The notes under the pieces: generated by a model
What the model was told of the DNA's origin: nothing
Database searches by the model: none
The model's input: only the letters and a program-made list of their open reading frames with translations
Source of the DNA: Xenorhabdus griffiniae
GTDB lineage: Bacteria; Pseudomonadota; Gammaproteobacteria; Enterobacterales; Enterobacteriaceae
DNA: 64,000 nucleotides
Direction of reading: 5' to 3'
Assembly: GCF_037265215.1 (NCBI RefSeq)
Contig: NZ_CP147737.1
Span: forward strand, 3,132,001 to 3,196,000
Made by a program: the position numbers and the translations under genes
Shown here: positions 10,045-20,485 of the stretch, in pieces
Layout of the letters: every line of letters begins with the position of its first letter
Numbering within the stretch: the stretch's first letter is position 1

Positions 10045-10168
10045 TCTAAAAACCTTTTATCAATCAGTTGCCTGTTACTTTTTGCAGTAAATTTATAACA
10101 TTTATAAACAAACGATGGTAAGGTAATATCGTTACGTTTTTCAGAAAGTTATTATCGCTGGAGGTTAT

Positions 10169-10795
10169 ATGATAGATCTGTACTATGCTCCAACCCCAAA
10201 TGGCTACAAAATCACTCTTTTTCTTGAAGAAGCCGGCATTCCTTATACTATCTACCCCATCAATATCAGCACTGGCGAGCAGTTCAAACCTGAATTTCTC
10301 ACCATTTCACCCAATAACAAGATCCCGGCTATTGTCGATCATCAACCCGCCGATGGGGGAGAGCCTGTCTCTATCTTCGAATCAGGAGCTATTTTACTTT
10401 ATCTGGCAAATAAAACAGGCCAGCTATTAAGCAAAGATTTGCGTGAACGTACCGAACAATTGCAATGGCTGTTTTGGCAAGTTGCCGGCTTTGGCCCAAT
10501 GCTCGGTCAAAATCACCATTTCAACCGCTACGCTCCAGAAGTTGTACCTTATGCCATTAATCGCTATGTGGAAGAATCAAAACGTTTATACAAGGTGCTA
10601 AACACTCAACTGGAAAAAACGGCTTATCTCGGCGGAAACGAATATAGTATCGCAGATATTGCCACTTATCCGTGGGCGAGATGCTATGAATACCAAAAAA
10701 TCGACCTACAGGATTATCCGGCGGTTGCTAAATGGTTAGATAAGATCAGCCAACGCCCGGCAACACAAGCCGCCTACGCCGATAAGGTAGCTTAA
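10169..10795 (+). CDS. yfcG: GST-like disulfide-bond oxidoreductase YfcG
   Basis: A 208-residue glutathione-S-transferase-fold protein nearly collinear with E. coli YfcG. The N-terminal thioredoxin-like half keeps TPNG at residues 9-12, which replaces the usual active-site Tyr/Cys and binds glutathione, plus NNKIPAIVD and ESGAILLYL. The C-terminal helical half has WLFWQVAGFGPMLGQNHHF. YfcG acts as a glutathione-dependent disulfide reductase in the cytosol. GGAGGTTAT precedes the ATG. The E. coli neighbours yfcE, yfcF and folX are absent here. Confidence 0.93.
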   Translation: MIDLYYAPTPNGYKITLFLEEAGIPYTIYPINISTGEQFKPEFLTISPNNKIPAIVDHQPADGGEPVSIFESGAILLYLANKTGQLLSKDLRERTEQLQWLFWQVAGFGPMLGQNHHFNRYAPEVVPYAINRYVEESKRLYKVLNTQLEKTAYLGGNEYSIADIATYPWARCYEYQKIDLQDYPAVAKWLDKISQRPATQAAYADKVA

Positions 10796-10930
10796 CGCCC
10801 ATAACCTGATGACGAGATATTTCACCATAAAACTTGATATTGGTAACAGATAACAGCATATTTCGCTGTCACTTAAGCTATCCCTTGTTATAGTCCAATG
10901 TGCAATTATTTTTTGTTACAGGGGGTGGCT

Positions 10931-11842
10931 ATGCGTATCTTAATTACGGGGGGAACAGGGTTAATTGGTCATCGCTTGACCTGCCAATTAATTTCGCTCT
11001 CCCATTCCATCACCATTTTGAGTCGTTCACCACAAAAGGTGTATTCTCTGTTTTCTGATCGCGTTGCCTGTTGGACAACATTGAATGACCAATACGATCT
11101 TAACGACTTTGATGCTGTTATCAATCTTGCTGGCGAGCCTATTATCAATAAACGATGGACATTGAAACAAAAAGAGAAACTGTGTCAAAGCCGCTGGCAG
11201 ATCACTGAACAGTTGAGCAAGCTAATCAAGGCCAGTGAATCTCCGCCATCTGTCTTTATTTCCGGTTCGGCCGTTGGCTATTATGGTGATCAGAAACAAG
11301 CAGTCGTTACCGAAAACGATCTTCCTCACAATGAATTTGCCCATCAGCTTTGTGAACGTTGGGAGCAACTTGCCCTACAAGCTCAAAGTGACAAAACTCG
11401 CGTATGCCTGTTACGTACGGGCGTTGTCTTGGCTCCCGAAGGCGGAGCGTTACAAAAAATGCTGCCACTGTTTCGATTAGGTTTAGGGGGAGCTATCGGC
11501 AATGGCAAGCAGTATATGCCGTGGATACACATTGACGATATGGTCAATGGTATTTATTACCTGCTGGTATCACCTGAATTACAGGGCCCTTTCAATATGA
11601 CATCGCCTTACCCTGTTCATAATGAGCTGTTTAGTGCCACACTCGCGACTGTGTTACATCGCCCTGCTTTTATACGTATTCCTGCATGTGTGTTAAAAGC
11701 AATGATGGGAGAAGCCGCAGAGTTAGTCCTGGGTGGTCAACAAGCTATTCCGAAAAGACTGGAAGAAGCCGGATTTGGTTTCCGTTATTTTCAACTGGAA
11801 GAAGCCTTGCAAGATGTCATAGAGGAAAAAAACAATACTTAA
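10931..11842 (+). CDS. yfcH: SDR-type NAD(P)-binding epimerase-like protein YfcH
   Basis: A 303-residue extended short-chain dehydrogenase/epimerase-like protein of the SulA/YfcH type. The N-terminal Rossmann motif is GGTGLIG, followed by [17 protein letters not shown] and PWIHIDDMV, and a C-terminal DUF1731-type tail with [18 protein letters not shown]. The start at 10931 is chosen because AGGGGG lies just upstream and the length matches E. coli YfcH; the frame extends 11 codons further upstream. No physiological substrate is established. It converges on ubiX with repeat copy B between them. Confidence 0.92.
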   Translation: MRILITGGTGLIGHRLTCQLISLSHSITILSRSPQKVYSLFSDRVACWTTLNDQYDLNDFDAVINLAGEPIINKRWTLKQKEKLCQSRWQITEQLSKLIKASESPPSVFISGSAVGYYGDQKQAVVTENDLPHNEFAHQLCERWEQLALQAQSDKTRVCLLRTGVVLAPEGGALQKMLPLFRLGLGGAIGNGKQYMPWIHIDDMVNGIYYLLVSPELQGPFNMTSPYPVHNELFSATLATVLHRPAFIRIPACVLKAMMGEAAELVLGGQQAIPKRLEEAGFGFRYFQLEEALQDVIEEKNNT

Positions 11843-11848
11843 TTAATC

Positions 11849-11953
11849 TATACGCATTAAACTTCAAATTGCCATTTACAACACGCTATGAAACCTGATT
11901 TCTCCCCGCTTCGCAGGGAGAAATCACACGCATCTTGACGTTAGATTGGTATA
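11849..11953. repeat. Palindromic intergenic element, copy B
   Basis: The left end reads TATACGCATTAAACTTCAA and the right end ATCTTGACGTTAGATTGGTA, with a central CTCCCCGCTTCGCAGGGAG hairpin. It fills the gap between the converging yfcH and ubiX and may act as a two-way terminator. In E. coli, hisPMQJ-argT and yfcI occupy this position. Confidence 0.82.
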
Positions 11954-12022
11954 TCTTGAACAAGGGTAAGATAATAAACGATATGCTGTTATGATTTCTT
12001 CACAACAGCATATTGACTCAAC

Positions 12023-12613
12023 TTAAATGCCATATCCAATGGGCTTAGCGCCCTGCCAACGGTTAAACAGATCTTCTGGCAAGTCAATATCAAATTGATC
12101 AAGCACACGGTTAACCGTTTGGTCGATAATATCCTGAATATGTTCAGGACGATGATAAAATGCCGGAACAGGTGGCATGATCACCGCCCCAATTTCCGCG
12201 GCCTGCGTCATTAATCTCAAATGCCCCAAGTGCAAGGGAGTTTCCCTCACTCCCAGCACTAGCTTACGCTTCTCTTTCAAAACAACATCCGCAGCACGGG
12301 TAATTAAGCCATCAGTGTAACTATGCACAATGCCTGATAAGGTTTTTATGGAGCAAGGCAAAATCACCATACCCAATGTCTTAAAAGAGCCAGAGGAAAT
12401 GGATGCGGCAATATCACGATTGTCATGTACAACATCTGCCAAAGCTTGTACATCTCGCAGCGTATAGTCCGTCTCCAATGCCAAAGTCTGTCGGGCTGAT
12501 TGACTGATCACTAAATGCGTTTCAATGTCTTCTATTGGTCGCAAAACTTGCAGCAACCTGACACCATAAATCGCACCACTCGCGCCGGTCAGCCCGACAA
12601 TCAATTTTTTCAT
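12023..12613 (-). CDS. ubiX: Flavin prenyltransferase UbiX
   Basis: A 196-residue enzyme that joins a dimethylallyl group to FMN to make prenylated FMN, the cofactor of the UbiD decarboxylase in ubiquinone synthesis. The N-terminal GLTGASGAIYG phosphate-binding loop, SGSFKTLGMVILPCS, and the RETPLHLGHLRLM and MPPVPAFYHRP segments are all present. It is third in the cvpA-purF-ubiX transcription unit, 45 bases after purF, as in E. coli. Confidence 0.96.
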   Translation of the reverse strand: MKKLIVGLTGASGAIYGVRLLQVLRPIEDIETHLVISQSARQTLALETDYTLRDVQALADVVHDNRDIAASISSGSFKTLGMVILPCSIKTLSGIVHSYTDGLITRAADVVLKEKRKLVLGVRETPLHLGHLRLMTQAAEIGAVIMPPVPAFYHRPEHIQDIIDQTVNRVLDQFDIDLPEDLFNRWQGAKPIGYGI

Positions 12614-12658
12614 GTTTTCCTCTGAGATTCTGGCTATAACTGCATGATAATAACAATA

Positions 12659-14176
12659 TTATCCTTCATTATATATTTCCAGATCCTCTATTTCGCTCTG
12701 TCCACGCACTTTCATTGCATCGTCTTTGCGTAGATTTTCCAGGTAGTCGAGGTAACACTGGTCAATGTCTTTCGTGACATAAATACCATCAAATACAGAG
12801 CACTCGAATGTCTCAATATCAGGATTTTCTTCCCGGACAGCCTGGATAAGATCGTGGAGGTTTTGGTATATCAGGGCATCAGCACCAATGATCTGACGAA
12901 TTTCATCCACTTCCCGACCGTGAGCTATCAGTTCATTGGCATTCGGCATATCAATACCATAAACATTCGGGAAGCGAACTTCCGGTGCCGCCGAAGCAAA
13001 ATAGACTTTCTTGGCACCCGCTTCGCGCGCCAGTTCAACAATCTGCTCAGACGTGGTTCCACGCACGATGGAATCATCCACCAGCAAAACATTTTTACCC
13101 CTGAATTCAGCGCGATTAGCATTCAGTTTACGACGAACAGACTTACGTCGCTCTTGCTGACCAGGCATGATAAAGGTACGCCCGACATAACGGTTTTTGA
13201 CAAATCCCTGACGATAGGGTTTATCCAGAATATGGGCGATTTCCAGTGCGATATCACAAGAGGTTTCCGGTACGGGAATAACGACATCAATATGTAAGTC
13301 TTCCCATTCACGGGCAATTTTTTCCCCCAATTTCCGCCCCATCCGCAACCGAGCGTTATAGACCGAAACCTTGTCAATAAAGGAATCCGGGCGAGCAAAA
13401 TAGACAAATTCGAACAAACACGGTGTTAATGACGGATTTTCTGCACACTGGCGAGTAAACAGTTGCCCGCTTTCAGTGATATAAATCGCTTCCCCAGAAG
13501 CCACATCACGCAGGAACTCAAAACCCAATGTATCCAGCGCCACACTTTCCGACGCCACCATGTATTCATTGCGGCCATCTTCCCGTGTTTTCTTTCCCAG
13601 CACCAGAGGACGAATGCCATGTGGATCACGAAAAGCCACCACTCCATGTCCAATAATCATGGCAACACACGCATAAGCGCCACGAATTTTTTTGTGCATT
13701 TTTGCGACTGCCGCGAAAATATCATCAGGCTCTAAAGGGAAATGGGGAAATTGGGCTAATTCATTGGCAAAAATATTCAGTAGAATTTCAGAGTCTGAGG
13801 TTGTGTTGACATGACGGCGGGCATTTTCAAACAGCATTTTTTTCAATTCATGTGCGTTTGTCAGATTGCCGTTATGTGCCAACGTGATACCAAAAGGAGA
13901 ATTCACATAAAAGGGCTGCGCTTCAGATGCACTGGAACTGCCCGCCGTAGGATAACGGACATGTCCAATGCCGATGGTTCCCTGTAAACGTAGCATGTGC
14001 CGTGTTTCAAACACATCCTTAACTAAACCATTCGCCTTACGTAAACGAAACTCATTGTTACCATCAATAGTTGCAATACCTGCTGCATCTTGTCCACGGT
14101 GCTGAAGCACCGTCAATGCATCATAAATCGACTGGTTAACCGGTGTAAAACCGACGATACCGACAATACCGCACAT
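12659..14176 (-). CDS. purF: Amidophosphoribosyltransferase PurF
   Basis: It catalyses the first committed step of purine synthesis, PRPP + glutamine to phosphoribosylamine. The start is placed at 14176 so that the protein begins MCGIVGIVG: after Met removal the Cys becomes the N-terminal glutaminase nucleophile, and the length becomes 505 residues, equal to the E. coli enzyme. The longer frame from 14191 would block this Cys. The C-terminal phosphoribosyltransferase half has the PRPP loop [13 protein letters not shown] near residue 367. It lies 32 bases after cvpA and shares its PurR-controlled promoter. Confidence 0.98.
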   Translation of the reverse strand: MCGIVGIVGFTPVNQSIYDALTVLQHRGQDAAGIATIDGNNEFRLRKANGLVKDVFETRHMLRLQGTIGIGHVRYPTAGSSSASEAQPFYVNSPFGITLAHNGNLTNAHELKKMLFENARRHVNTTSDSEILLNIFANELAQFPHFPLEPDDIFAAVAKMHKKIRGAYACVAMIIGHGVVAFRDPHGIRPLVLGKKTREDGRNEYMVASESVALDTLGFEFLRDVASGEAIYITESGQLFTRQCAENPSLTPCLFEFVYFARPDSFIDKVSVYNARLRMGRKLGEKIAREWEDLHIDVVIPVPETSCDIALEIAHILDKPYRQGFVKNRYVGRTFIMPGQQERRKSVRRKLNANRAEFRGKNVLLVDDSIVRGTTSEQIVELAREAGAKKVYFASAAPEVRFPNVYGIDMPNANELIAHGREVDEIRQIIGADALIYQNLHDLIQAVREENPDIETFECSVFDGIYVTKDIDQCYLDYLENLRKDDAMKVRGQSEIEDLEIYNEG

Positions 14177-14208
14177 GTAGCCTTTCCTCATCAGCCAAGC
14201 GGAGAGCG

Positions 14209-14697
14209 TTATCTCTCCGGCAAGAAACTCGACGCACTTTGTAAGTAGTCAAAAAACCACCTGATAATTTGACTAAACTGTGGGATCAGTTGTGATTGTT
14301 GCCAATCCTGACTTTTGGGCAGTGGTGTGAAAGAGTCCGCAATAAACAAAATGGCAGACACCACCAAGACACCACGTAAGGCGCCAAAGCAGATCCCCAA
14401 AACCCGATCAGTGCCTGACAGGCCCGTTCGCTGAACAAGTGAACCAATGACATAGTTTACTACTGCGCCAACAATCAGTGTTGCAATGAATAAGATAGCA
14501 ATCGCTACCCCATTGCGCACCAGTTCATCCTCAAGGCGGGTAAAATAAGCCGCCAAATAAGTATAGAAGTGGCTTGCAACAAAGAAAGCACAGCCCCACG
14601 TTATCAGGGAAAGCGCTTCGCGAACAAAACCACGAATCAAGCTAACCAGTGCCGAGAAACCAATGATGGCAATGATCGTATAATCAATCCAGACCAT
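14209..14697 (-). CDS. cvpA: Membrane protein CvpA (colicin V production)
   Basis: A 162-residue inner-membrane protein with about four hydrophobic segments (roughly residues 5-25, 30-50, 63-85 and 103-122), the CvpA family pattern, including the conserved [13 protein letters not shown] early segment. In E. coli it is needed for colicin V export and contributes to envelope integrity. It is the first gene of the cvpA-purF-ubiX operon, directly downstream of an exact PurR operator. Confidence 0.95.
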   Translation of the reverse strand: MVWIDYTIIAIIGFSALVSLIRGFVREALSLITWGCAFFVASHFYTYLAAYFTRLEDELVRNGVAIAILFIATLIVGAVVNYVIGSLVQRTGLSGTDRVLGICFGALRGVLVVSAILFIADSFTPLPKSQDWQQSQLIPQFSQIIRWFFDYLQSASSFLPER

Positions 14698-14719
14698 ATT
14701 TTAATCCAAAAACAAGCTC

Positions 14720-14737
14720 CCGACACTCAGGTCGGGC
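14720..14737 (-). other. Leader hairpin in front of cvpA
   Basis: On the minus strand CCCGAC and GTCGGG form a 6 bp stem with a 6-base loop, and a T5 run follows about 7 bases later. It lies between the PurR box and the cvpA start. It could be the dedD terminator placed downstream of the pur promoter, or a transcription pause in the pur leader. Confidence 0.45.
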
Positions 14738-14752
14738 GCATTCTAACAGAAA

Positions 14753-14768
14753 ACGAAAACGTTTGCGT
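14753..14768 (-). promoter_or_regulatory. PurR operator of cvpA-purF-ubiX
   Basis: On the minus strand the site reads ACGCAAACGTTTTCGT, identical to the enterobacterial PurR consensus. It lies about 56 bases upstream of the cvpA start, where E. coli has its purF-operon PurR site, so the operon should be repressed when hypoxanthine or guanine is available. Confidence 0.92.
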
Positions 14769-14838
14769 AGTAGATTCACCACTCTACTGAAAATAATTTT
14801 CGACAGGTAAACAAACAGCATTTGCTGTGCCAATCAGA

Positions 14839-15474
14839 TTATGGCTTATAATTTTTGATCTGCCCTTGTAATCCCGTAAGTTCCTTTAATTCGGGCAAAA
14901 TAGATTCCAGTACCTGCCTTGATGCATTCGGTCCTACATAAATTCGGGTTAACTGCCCCTGTACCGGAGAAGAAGGCACTGTATATACCTGGTGCCCAGA
15001 AAGACGCAACCTTGCCACTATCTCGTCAACTTTATCCGCGTTTTTTAATGCGCCAAGCTGAACAACATATGCCGCTGCCTGGGGGGCTTGCTCTGTTGGC
15101 TCCGGTTTAGGTTTCGTTACCGCTTTTTGTTGAGGAGATGGCTCCACTTTTTTAGGCTCTGGCGTGACAGTAACAGGAGGTGCTGTTATTGGCTCTGCAG
15201 GCGATGGCCAAGACAGCATCTCGATATCTGGCTCTTGCTCCTGTGATTGCATTGCTTGTGCAGCACCTTCAGGCGGTGTAGACGGCATGTTTTGTGTCAA
15301 TGGTGGGATCGAGTCAATATCTTCTTCATCACCAGGTTTTGGCACCAAAGGGATCGCCGCAAATTGATTTTCATTGTATTTCTTATCGCCATCAAAAATC
15401 ATAGGCAGGACAATGACGCCCAATGCAACAAGAACAATCGTACCAACCAAGCGATTTTGGAATTTACTGGCCAC
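14839..15474 (-). CDS. dedD: Cell-division SPOR protein DedD
   Basis: The GTG at 15474 ([19 protein letters not shown]) aligns with the E. coli DedD start and is preceded by purine-rich GGAGGAGGGCAAGGAAA; the longer frame from 15561 reads back into folC. This gives 211 residues: a short cytoplasmic tail, one membrane helix (about 9-27), a Pro/Glu-rich periplasmic linker, and a C-terminal SPOR domain (about 130-211, AYVVQLGALKN onward) that binds denuded peptidoglycan at the septum. It overlaps the folC 3' end by 11 bases. Confidence 0.94.
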   Translation of the reverse strand: MASKFQNRLVGTIVLVALGVIVLPMIFDGDKKYNENQFAAIPLVPKPGDEEDIDSIPPLTQNMPSTPPEGAAQAMQSQEQEPDIEMLSWPSPAEPITAPPVTVTPEPKKVEPSPQQKAVTKPKPEPTEQAPQAAAYVVQLGALKNADKVDEIVARLRLSGHQVYTVPSSPVQGQLTRIYVGPNASRQVLESILPELKELTGLQGQIKNYKP

Positions 15475-16762
15475 TTTCCTTGCCCTCCTCCAGTGCTTCC
15501 ATGACATGTGCGACAGTGTGGAAAGAGCCACAAACCACGATAATATCTTGCACCGACGCATCTTTTTCTGCCTGCTGCCAGGCTGTTTTTACTTCGGGGA
15601 ATGTCCGCGCCTGTACAAGATGCCCAGACAATTCGTCAGCTTCTGCTCCCCTCAGTTCATGCAACGATGCGCAATACCACTCATCAATTTGTTGAGAAAG
15701 ACAAGCAAGTGTACCCGCTATATCCTTATCTCCCAACATGCCAACCACGCCACGGATCTTGCTGTCTGGTGAACGAGGCAATTCTGCCAGTTTTTGCACC
15801 AGATAGCTCGCAGCATGTGGATTATGAGCCACATCCAAAATAACCAGTGGATTTTCCCTGATGATTTGGAAACGCCCCGGTAATTGCGCATTTCTTAGCC
15901 CTACACGGATTGCTTGTTCATCAATGGCCCGGCTGACTTTGTCATCCTGCTGCAACAAGCAGTGGATCACCCCCATTGCAGTTGCAGCATTTGCTAACGG
16001 CAAATTAGGTAAAGGTAACTCGTTGAATTGTTGCTTATCGCTTCGCCAGTTCCAGCTATCTCCACGCTGTGAGAAATGCCAGTCAACGCCACGACGAAAG
16101 AGCTTAGCGCCTAATTCATTCGCAACTTCAGCAATTGAATGAGGCATATCAGGTTCACCCACTACGGCAAAATGCCCACGGCGGAAAATGCCCGCTTTTT
16201 CACGGCCAATGTGTTCGCGATCTGCACCCAACCAATCCGTATGATCCAGTGCAATACTGGTGATTGCGGCAATATCGGCATCAACGATATTAGTGGCATC
16301 CAAACGTCCACCCAGCCCAACTTCCAAAATCACGACATCAAGATCCGCTTCTTTGAAAAGCTGTAATGCGGCCAACGTCCCATATTCAAAATAGGTTAAT
16401 GAGATGTCACCACGCTGGGCTTCAATCGCTGCAAATACACGGCAGAAATCTTGTTCCGTGGGTTCCTTGCCCTGAATACGCACCCTTTCGGTGTAGCGGA
16501 CTAAATGCGGGGAACTGTACACGCCGACTTTAAGCCCTGCGGCCAGAAAAATGGATTCCAGGGTATGGCAAGTGGTTCCCTTGCCATTAGTACCTGATAC
16601 CGTGATAACTTTTGGAGCCGGAGTCAATAAGCCTAACTGACGCCCCAGCTTACCCACACGTGCAAGCCCCATATCAATGGCTTTGGTATGCAGGTTTCCC
16701 AGATAGGAAAGCCACGTCATCAGTGGCGACGTGGCTTGAGGAATTTGTGAAATATCAGACAT
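15464..16762 (-). CDS. folC: Bifunctional folylpolyglutamate/dihydrofolate synthase FolC
   Basis: A 432-residue Mur-ligase-fold enzyme that joins glutamate to dihydropteroate and extends folate polyglutamates. The ATP loop SGTNGKGTT lies near residue 57, followed by [16 protein letters not shown] and the C-terminal DVAHNPHA. It overlaps accD by 8 bases and dedD by 11, matching the E. coli accD-folC-dedD arrangement. Confidence 0.97.
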   Translation of the reverse strand: MSDISQIPQATSPLMTWLSYLGNLHTKAIDMGLARVGKLGRQLGLLTPAPKVITVSGTNGKGTTCHTLESIFLAAGLKVGVYSSPHLVRYTERVRIQGKEPTEQDFCRVFAAIEAQRGDISLTYFEYGTLAALQLFKEADLDVVILEVGLGGRLDATNIVDADIAAITSIALDHTDWLGADREHIGREKAGIFRRGHFAVVGEPDMPHSIAEVANELGAKLFRRGVDWHFSQRGDSWNWRSDKQQFNELPLPNLPLANAATAMGVIHCLLQQDDKVSRAIDEQAIRVGLRNAQLPGRFQIIRENPLVILDVAHNPHAASYLVQKLAELPRSPDSKIRGVVGMLGDKDIAGTLACLSQQIDEWYCASLHELRGAEADELSGHLVQARTFPEVKTAWQQAEKDASVQDIIVVCGSFHTVAHVMEALEEGKESGQ

Positions 16763-17702
16763 CTTCTTTATTAGGACTGATGTTTATATCCGCTTCGACA
16801 TCAGCAGAATCAACAACGATTGCTTCTACTGGCTCTGCTTTTGTGCCTGGATGAGGTTTGTGGGTCAACATAGCAAGCAAGCTGGCAACTTTATCGCGCA
16901 TATCTGGACGACGCACGATCATATCAACCGCCCCCTTCTCCAGCAGAAACTCACTACGTTGGAAACCTTCCGGCAATTTTTCCCGCACAGTCTGCTCGAT
17001 GACACGAGGCCCCGCAAAGCCAATCAATGCTTTAGGCTCAGCGATATTGATATCACCCAGCATTCCCATACTCGCCGTTACCCCACCCATTGTTGGGTTG
17101 GTCAACACACAGATATAAGGCAAACCACGGTGTTGCATTCTTGCCAGCGCTGCACTGGTTTTTGCCATCTGCATCAGTGACATCAACGCTTCCTGCATAC
17201 GAGCTCCGCCACTGGAAGCAAAGCAGATAAATGGACAGTTATCTTCCAGAGCCTGTTCGACAGCGCGCACAAAACGAGCGCCAACCACAGAGCCCATTGA
17301 GCCACCCATGAAATTGAATTCAAAGGCACCCGCCACAACTGGCATATCATGCAGCTTACCCTTCATAACGATGAGTGCATCTTTTTCTTGCGTCTGCTTC
17401 TGGGCTGCCACTAAGCGATCTTTATATTTTTTAATATCGCGGAATTTCAGGATATCTTTGGGCTCCAGCTCACTGCCTAATTCTGTGCCAGTGCCTTCAT
17501 CCAAAAATGAATGCAATCTCTTACGGGCTGAAATACGCATATGGTGGTCACATTTTGGACACACTTCAAGGTTACGCTCTAATTCAGCACGATAAAGTAC
17601 CTGACTGCAACTGTCGCATTTTGTCCAAACTCCTTCGGGTATACTGGCCTTACGAGTTTGTATGATTTTGCTTTTGTTTAGAATCTTTTCAATCCAGCTC
17701 AT
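16755..17702 (-). CDS. accD: Acetyl-CoA carboxylase carboxyltransferase beta subunit AccD
   Basis: A 315-residue beta subunit that, with AccA, moves the carboxyl group from biotin to acetyl-CoA to give malonyl-CoA. The four-cysteine zinc ribbon is at C29, C32, C48 and C51; the carboxyltransferase core follows ([31 protein letters not shown]). The C-terminal tail after about residue 285 is variable and acidic. It lies downstream of dedA by 134 bases and overlaps folC. Confidence 0.98.
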   Translation of the reverse strand: MSWIEKILNKSKIIQTRKASIPEGVWTKCDSCSQVLYRAELERNLEVCPKCDHHMRISARKRLHSFLDEGTGTELGSELEPKDILKFRDIKKYKDRLVAAQKQTQEKDALIVMKGKLHDMPVVAGAFEFNFMGGSMGSVVGARFVRAVEQALEDNCPFICFASSGGARMQEALMSLMQMAKTSAALARMQHRGLPYICVLTNPTMGGVTASMGMLGDINIAEPKALIGFAGPRVIEQTVREKLPEGFQRSEFLLEKGAVDMIVRRPDMRDKVASLLAMLTHKPHPGTKAEPVEAIVVDSADVEADINISPNKEDV

Positions 17703-17836
17703 TAATGAACCTTTCCGTCTGAATCTGGCTGCTGCCAGCTATTGTTTTACGTGCCATTAAACCACAATGCCATTGCAGTGTGGATAAAAAACTGCTCAAA
17801 CCTGTTTACGGTTATCGATTTATCTATCTTCTATTT

Positions 17837-18535
17837 TTATCTATCTACTGCACTGCTTGCTGCTTTTTTCGATGCAGCACGACGATGGCGCCAAATTTCT
17901 ATGATGCCAGGCAAAATAGAGATAAAAATAATAGCAACAATCAATAATTTCAGATTTTGCTGTATAACTGGCATATCACCAAATAAATAACCGGCATAAG
18001 TGAATAATAGCACCCAGATAAATGCACCGATGACATTATAAGCAGCAAAGTGGCGGTAAGACATTTTCCCCATTCCTGCAACAAACGGTGCAAACGTTCT
18101 CACAATTGGCACAAACCGAGCCAAAATTATGGCTTTTCCACCATGTTTTTCATAAAACTCATGGGTTTTATCTAAATAACTGCGGCGAAAAATCTTTGAA
18201 TTGGGATTGGTAAATAATTTCTCACCAAAAATTCTGCCAATGGTATAGTTGATAGCATCACCAATAATCGCGGCTGTAATCATCAAAGCGACCATGACGT
18301 GCACATTCAGATCATTAGAATCTAATGCAGATAGTGCGCCAGCCACAAACAGCAAGGAATCCCCTGGCAAAAATGGCGTGACCACCAGACCTGTTTCACA
18401 AAATATAATCAGAAATAGGATGCCATAAACCCAATCACCATAACTGGCAACTAATTCAGCTAAATGAGCATCAATGTGTAAAATAAAATCGACAATGAAT
18501 TTCGCAAAATCAACAAAATGAGTTAAAAACTCCAT
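17837..18535 (-). CDS. dedA: DedA family inner-membrane protein
   Basis: The start at 18535 ([10 protein letters not shown]) has AGGA six to seven bases upstream; the frame extends seven codons further. The 232-residue product matches E. coli DedA, with several hydrophobic segments and the family motifs [14 protein letters not shown] and [18 protein letters not shown], where the conserved Arg residues lie in a re-entrant region. DedA/VTT proteins are linked to the proton motive force, lipid-carrier flipping and envelope fitness; the role of this member is not settled. Lys/Arg-rich C-terminal tail. Confidence 0.95.
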   Translation of the reverse strand: MEFLTHFVDFAKFIVDFILHIDAHLAELVASYGDWVYGILFLIIFCETGLVVTPFLPGDSLLFVAGALSALDSNDLNVHVMVALMITAAIIGDAINYTIGRIFGEKLFTNPNSKIFRRSYLDKTHEFYEKHGGKAIILARFVPIVRTFAPFVAGMGKMSYRHFAAYNVIGAFIWVLLFTYAGYLFGDMPVIQQNLKLLIVAIIFISILPGIIEIWRHRRAASKKAASSAVDR

Positions 18536-18581
18536 AATATTCCTCGTTATGGCCAAACATCCCTGTCACTATTCGAAAATG

Positions 18582-19421
18582 TCAGATTAAATGATTTGCC
18601 AGAAATAGTGGCCCCATGACAGGTTCAGGTAAACCAAAACGCTCAGGATAATCCACAGCAACTAAATATAAGCCTTCAGCCTTAGCAGTGGCTGCCGCTT
18701 TTGTCCTGTCTTTCAGCGCCAATAATTCAGCCATCCAACCAATATCCTGGTTACCGCAACCAATCTCCAGCAGGCTGCCAACGATATTGCGTACCATGTG
18801 ATGCACGAACGCATTCGCCTTAATGTCCACGACAATATAGTGCCCATGCCGACTAACGTTAATATGCATCATATTGCGCCACGGTGAATTGGATTGGCAC
18901 TGTACTGCCCGGAAAGAAGTAAAGTCATTTTCTCCCAACAAGCTCTGTGCCGCTTCATGCATTTTTTTCTCATCCAATGGATAATGAAAACGCGTGACAC
19001 CGTGCGCCAATACCGCTGGACGATAACGATGGTTAAAAATCACATAGCGATAACGGCGAGCAGTTGCACTGAAACGGGCATGGAATTCATCATCCACCGT
19101 TTTAACCCAACGTACTGCAATATCCGCAGGTAAATGGGTATTTACCCCCATTGTCCATGCGGCATCTTTACGTTGGGACGAGGTTTCAAAATGCACGACC
19201 TGGCCGGTCGCGTGTACCCCTGCATCCGTTCTACCTGCACAAAAAACTGAAATCGGCTCATTCGCAACTTTCGACAGGGCTTTTTCCAGGCATTCCTGTA
19301 CGCTTTTCACTTCTTGCTGACGCTGCCAACCATAATATCGACTGCCGTCATATTCAATCCCCAGTGCAATTTTTACTTTTTTTGCCTCTGGCACAGACTG
19401 ACTCAGCTCTGTATCAGACAT
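18582..19421 (-). CDS. truA: tRNA pseudouridine(38-40) synthase TruA
   Basis: A 279-residue TruA enzyme that isomerises uridines 38-40 in the anticodon arm. The catalytic Asp is D66 in [21 protein letters not shown] and [15 protein letters not shown] are conserved. Its ATG shares its A with the usg TGA, so translation is probably coupled, as in E. coli. Confidence 0.97.
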   Translation of the reverse strand: MSDTELSQSVPEAKKVKIALGIEYDGSRYYGWQRQQEVKSVQECLEKALSKVANEPISVFCAGRTDAGVHATGQVVHFETSSQRKDAAWTMGVNTHLPADIAVRWVKTVDDEFHARFSATARRYRYVIFNHRYRPAVLAHGVTRFHYPLDEKKMHEAAQSLLGENDFTSFRAVQCQSNSPWRNMMHINVSRHGHYIVVDIKANAFVHHMVRNIVGSLLEIGCGNQDIGWMAELLALKDRTKAAATAKAEGLYLVAVDYPERFGLPEPVMGPLFLANHLI

Positions 19422-20431
19422 CAGTAAAATTGCTCCTGCATCAGCTTTTCAGCGATTTCAACCGCCATCAAAGCACCCCCGAAACGGATATTATCGGCAA
19501 CTGACCAGAATTGCAGCATCTCAGGCATTCCGTAATCGTTACGCAGACAACCTATGCTCAAACTATCACTGCCCGAAGCATCCGTTACCTGAGTCGGGTA
19601 ATCACCCTCTTCTGAAACGTGAATATCGTCAAGGCGTTCAAATTCACTACGGGCTTCTTCTATGCCAACCGGACGCAACGTTTCCAAATTCACCATTTGG
19701 GCAATGCCATAGAAAACAGAAGATTGGACACAACTTACCGAAACCGGCAATCCTTCATCCTGTAATACTTTGCGAATTTGATCGACAATCCGGCGCTCTT
19801 CGCGCACTACACCTTCAGCATCAGGCAACAAAGGCAGCAAATTGAAAGCCAATTGTTTGCTGAAACGACCTTCATCCGGTGGAATGCCATTTAATAAACG
19901 AGCACTCTGCCCTGCCAGTTCATCAATAGCGGCTTTGCCATAAACAGAAACTGGCAAGATATTGGTCAAATGTAAACGGGCAATGCCAGCCGTATCGATT
20001 AATGGCTTGATGGCAGTCAGAACCTGGCTAGTTGAGCTATCTGCCACTGCAATGATGTTACGGTTACGATATTCTGCCAATGCATAAGGGTTAACGCCAG
20101 GAACAACCAGAGGCACATCTGGCTCTGCGGCAAACAAGCCGCTGCTATCGATCACCAGACAACCAGATTCTGTTGCTTTTTCAATATATTGTGCCGTTGT
20201 TTCCATCGTCGCAGCAAAAAAAGCAAGTTGTACCTGTGACCAGTCAAACTCTGCCGCATCACGAACCGTGATATTTTTTCCGTTAAAACGCTGGATCTTT
20301 CCAACACTTTGTTCACTGGCAAGAAGATGCAGTTCACCAACCGGAAATTGACGTTCCTGTAATAACGCCAATATCGCTTCACCTACTGCGCCCGTTGCAC
20401 CCAAAAGCGCAATATTCCAACCTTCTGACAT
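19421..20431 (-). CDS. usg: Aspartate-semialdehyde-dehydrogenase-like protein Usg
   Basis: The ATG at 20431 ([19 protein letters not shown]) is chosen because GGAG lies 9 bases upstream and it matches E. coli Usg; the longer frame uses a GTG five codons earlier. The 336-residue protein has the NAD(P)-binding GATGAVG loop and the Asd fold, but where true aspartate-semialdehyde dehydrogenases have the catalytic Cys (NPNCST-like) it reads ADSSTSQ. As in E. coli Usg, it is therefore probably not an active Asd. Part of pdxB-usg-truA-dedA. Confidence 0.94.
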   Translation of the reverse strand: MSEGWNIALLGATGAVGEAILALLQERQFPVGELHLLASEQSVGKIQRFNGKNITVRDAAEFDWSQVQLAFFAATMETTAQYIEKATESGCLVIDSSGLFAAEPDVPLVVPGVNPYALAEYRNRNIIAVADSSTSQVLTAIKPLIDTAGIARLHLTNILPVSVYGKAAIDELAGQSARLLNGIPPDEGRFSKQLAFNLLPLLPDAEGVVREERRIVDQIRKVLQDEGLPVSVSCVQSSVFYGIAQMVNLETLRPVGIEEARSEFERLDDIHVSEEGDYPTQVTDASGSDSLSIGCLRNDYGMPEMLQFWSVADNIRFGGALMAVEIAEKLMQEQFY

Positions 20432-20485
20432 GTTGGTTTTCTCCACTTCTCTTATTTTACTGACAGACAGGGGTTCCTGCCTGTA

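Noticed and set aside
12854..13297. 147-codon frame opposite purF
   Set aside because: Shadow of a universally conserved enzyme; the translation has no recognisable features.
15374..15772. 132-codon frame opposite dedD/folC
   Set aside because: Antisense shadow across two overlapping real genes, Cys-rich low-plausibility translation.
19421..20431. Usg as a working aspartate-semialdehyde dehydrogenase
   Set aside because: The catalytic Cys position is Ser (ADSSTSQ) and the neighbourhood is that of E. coli usg.
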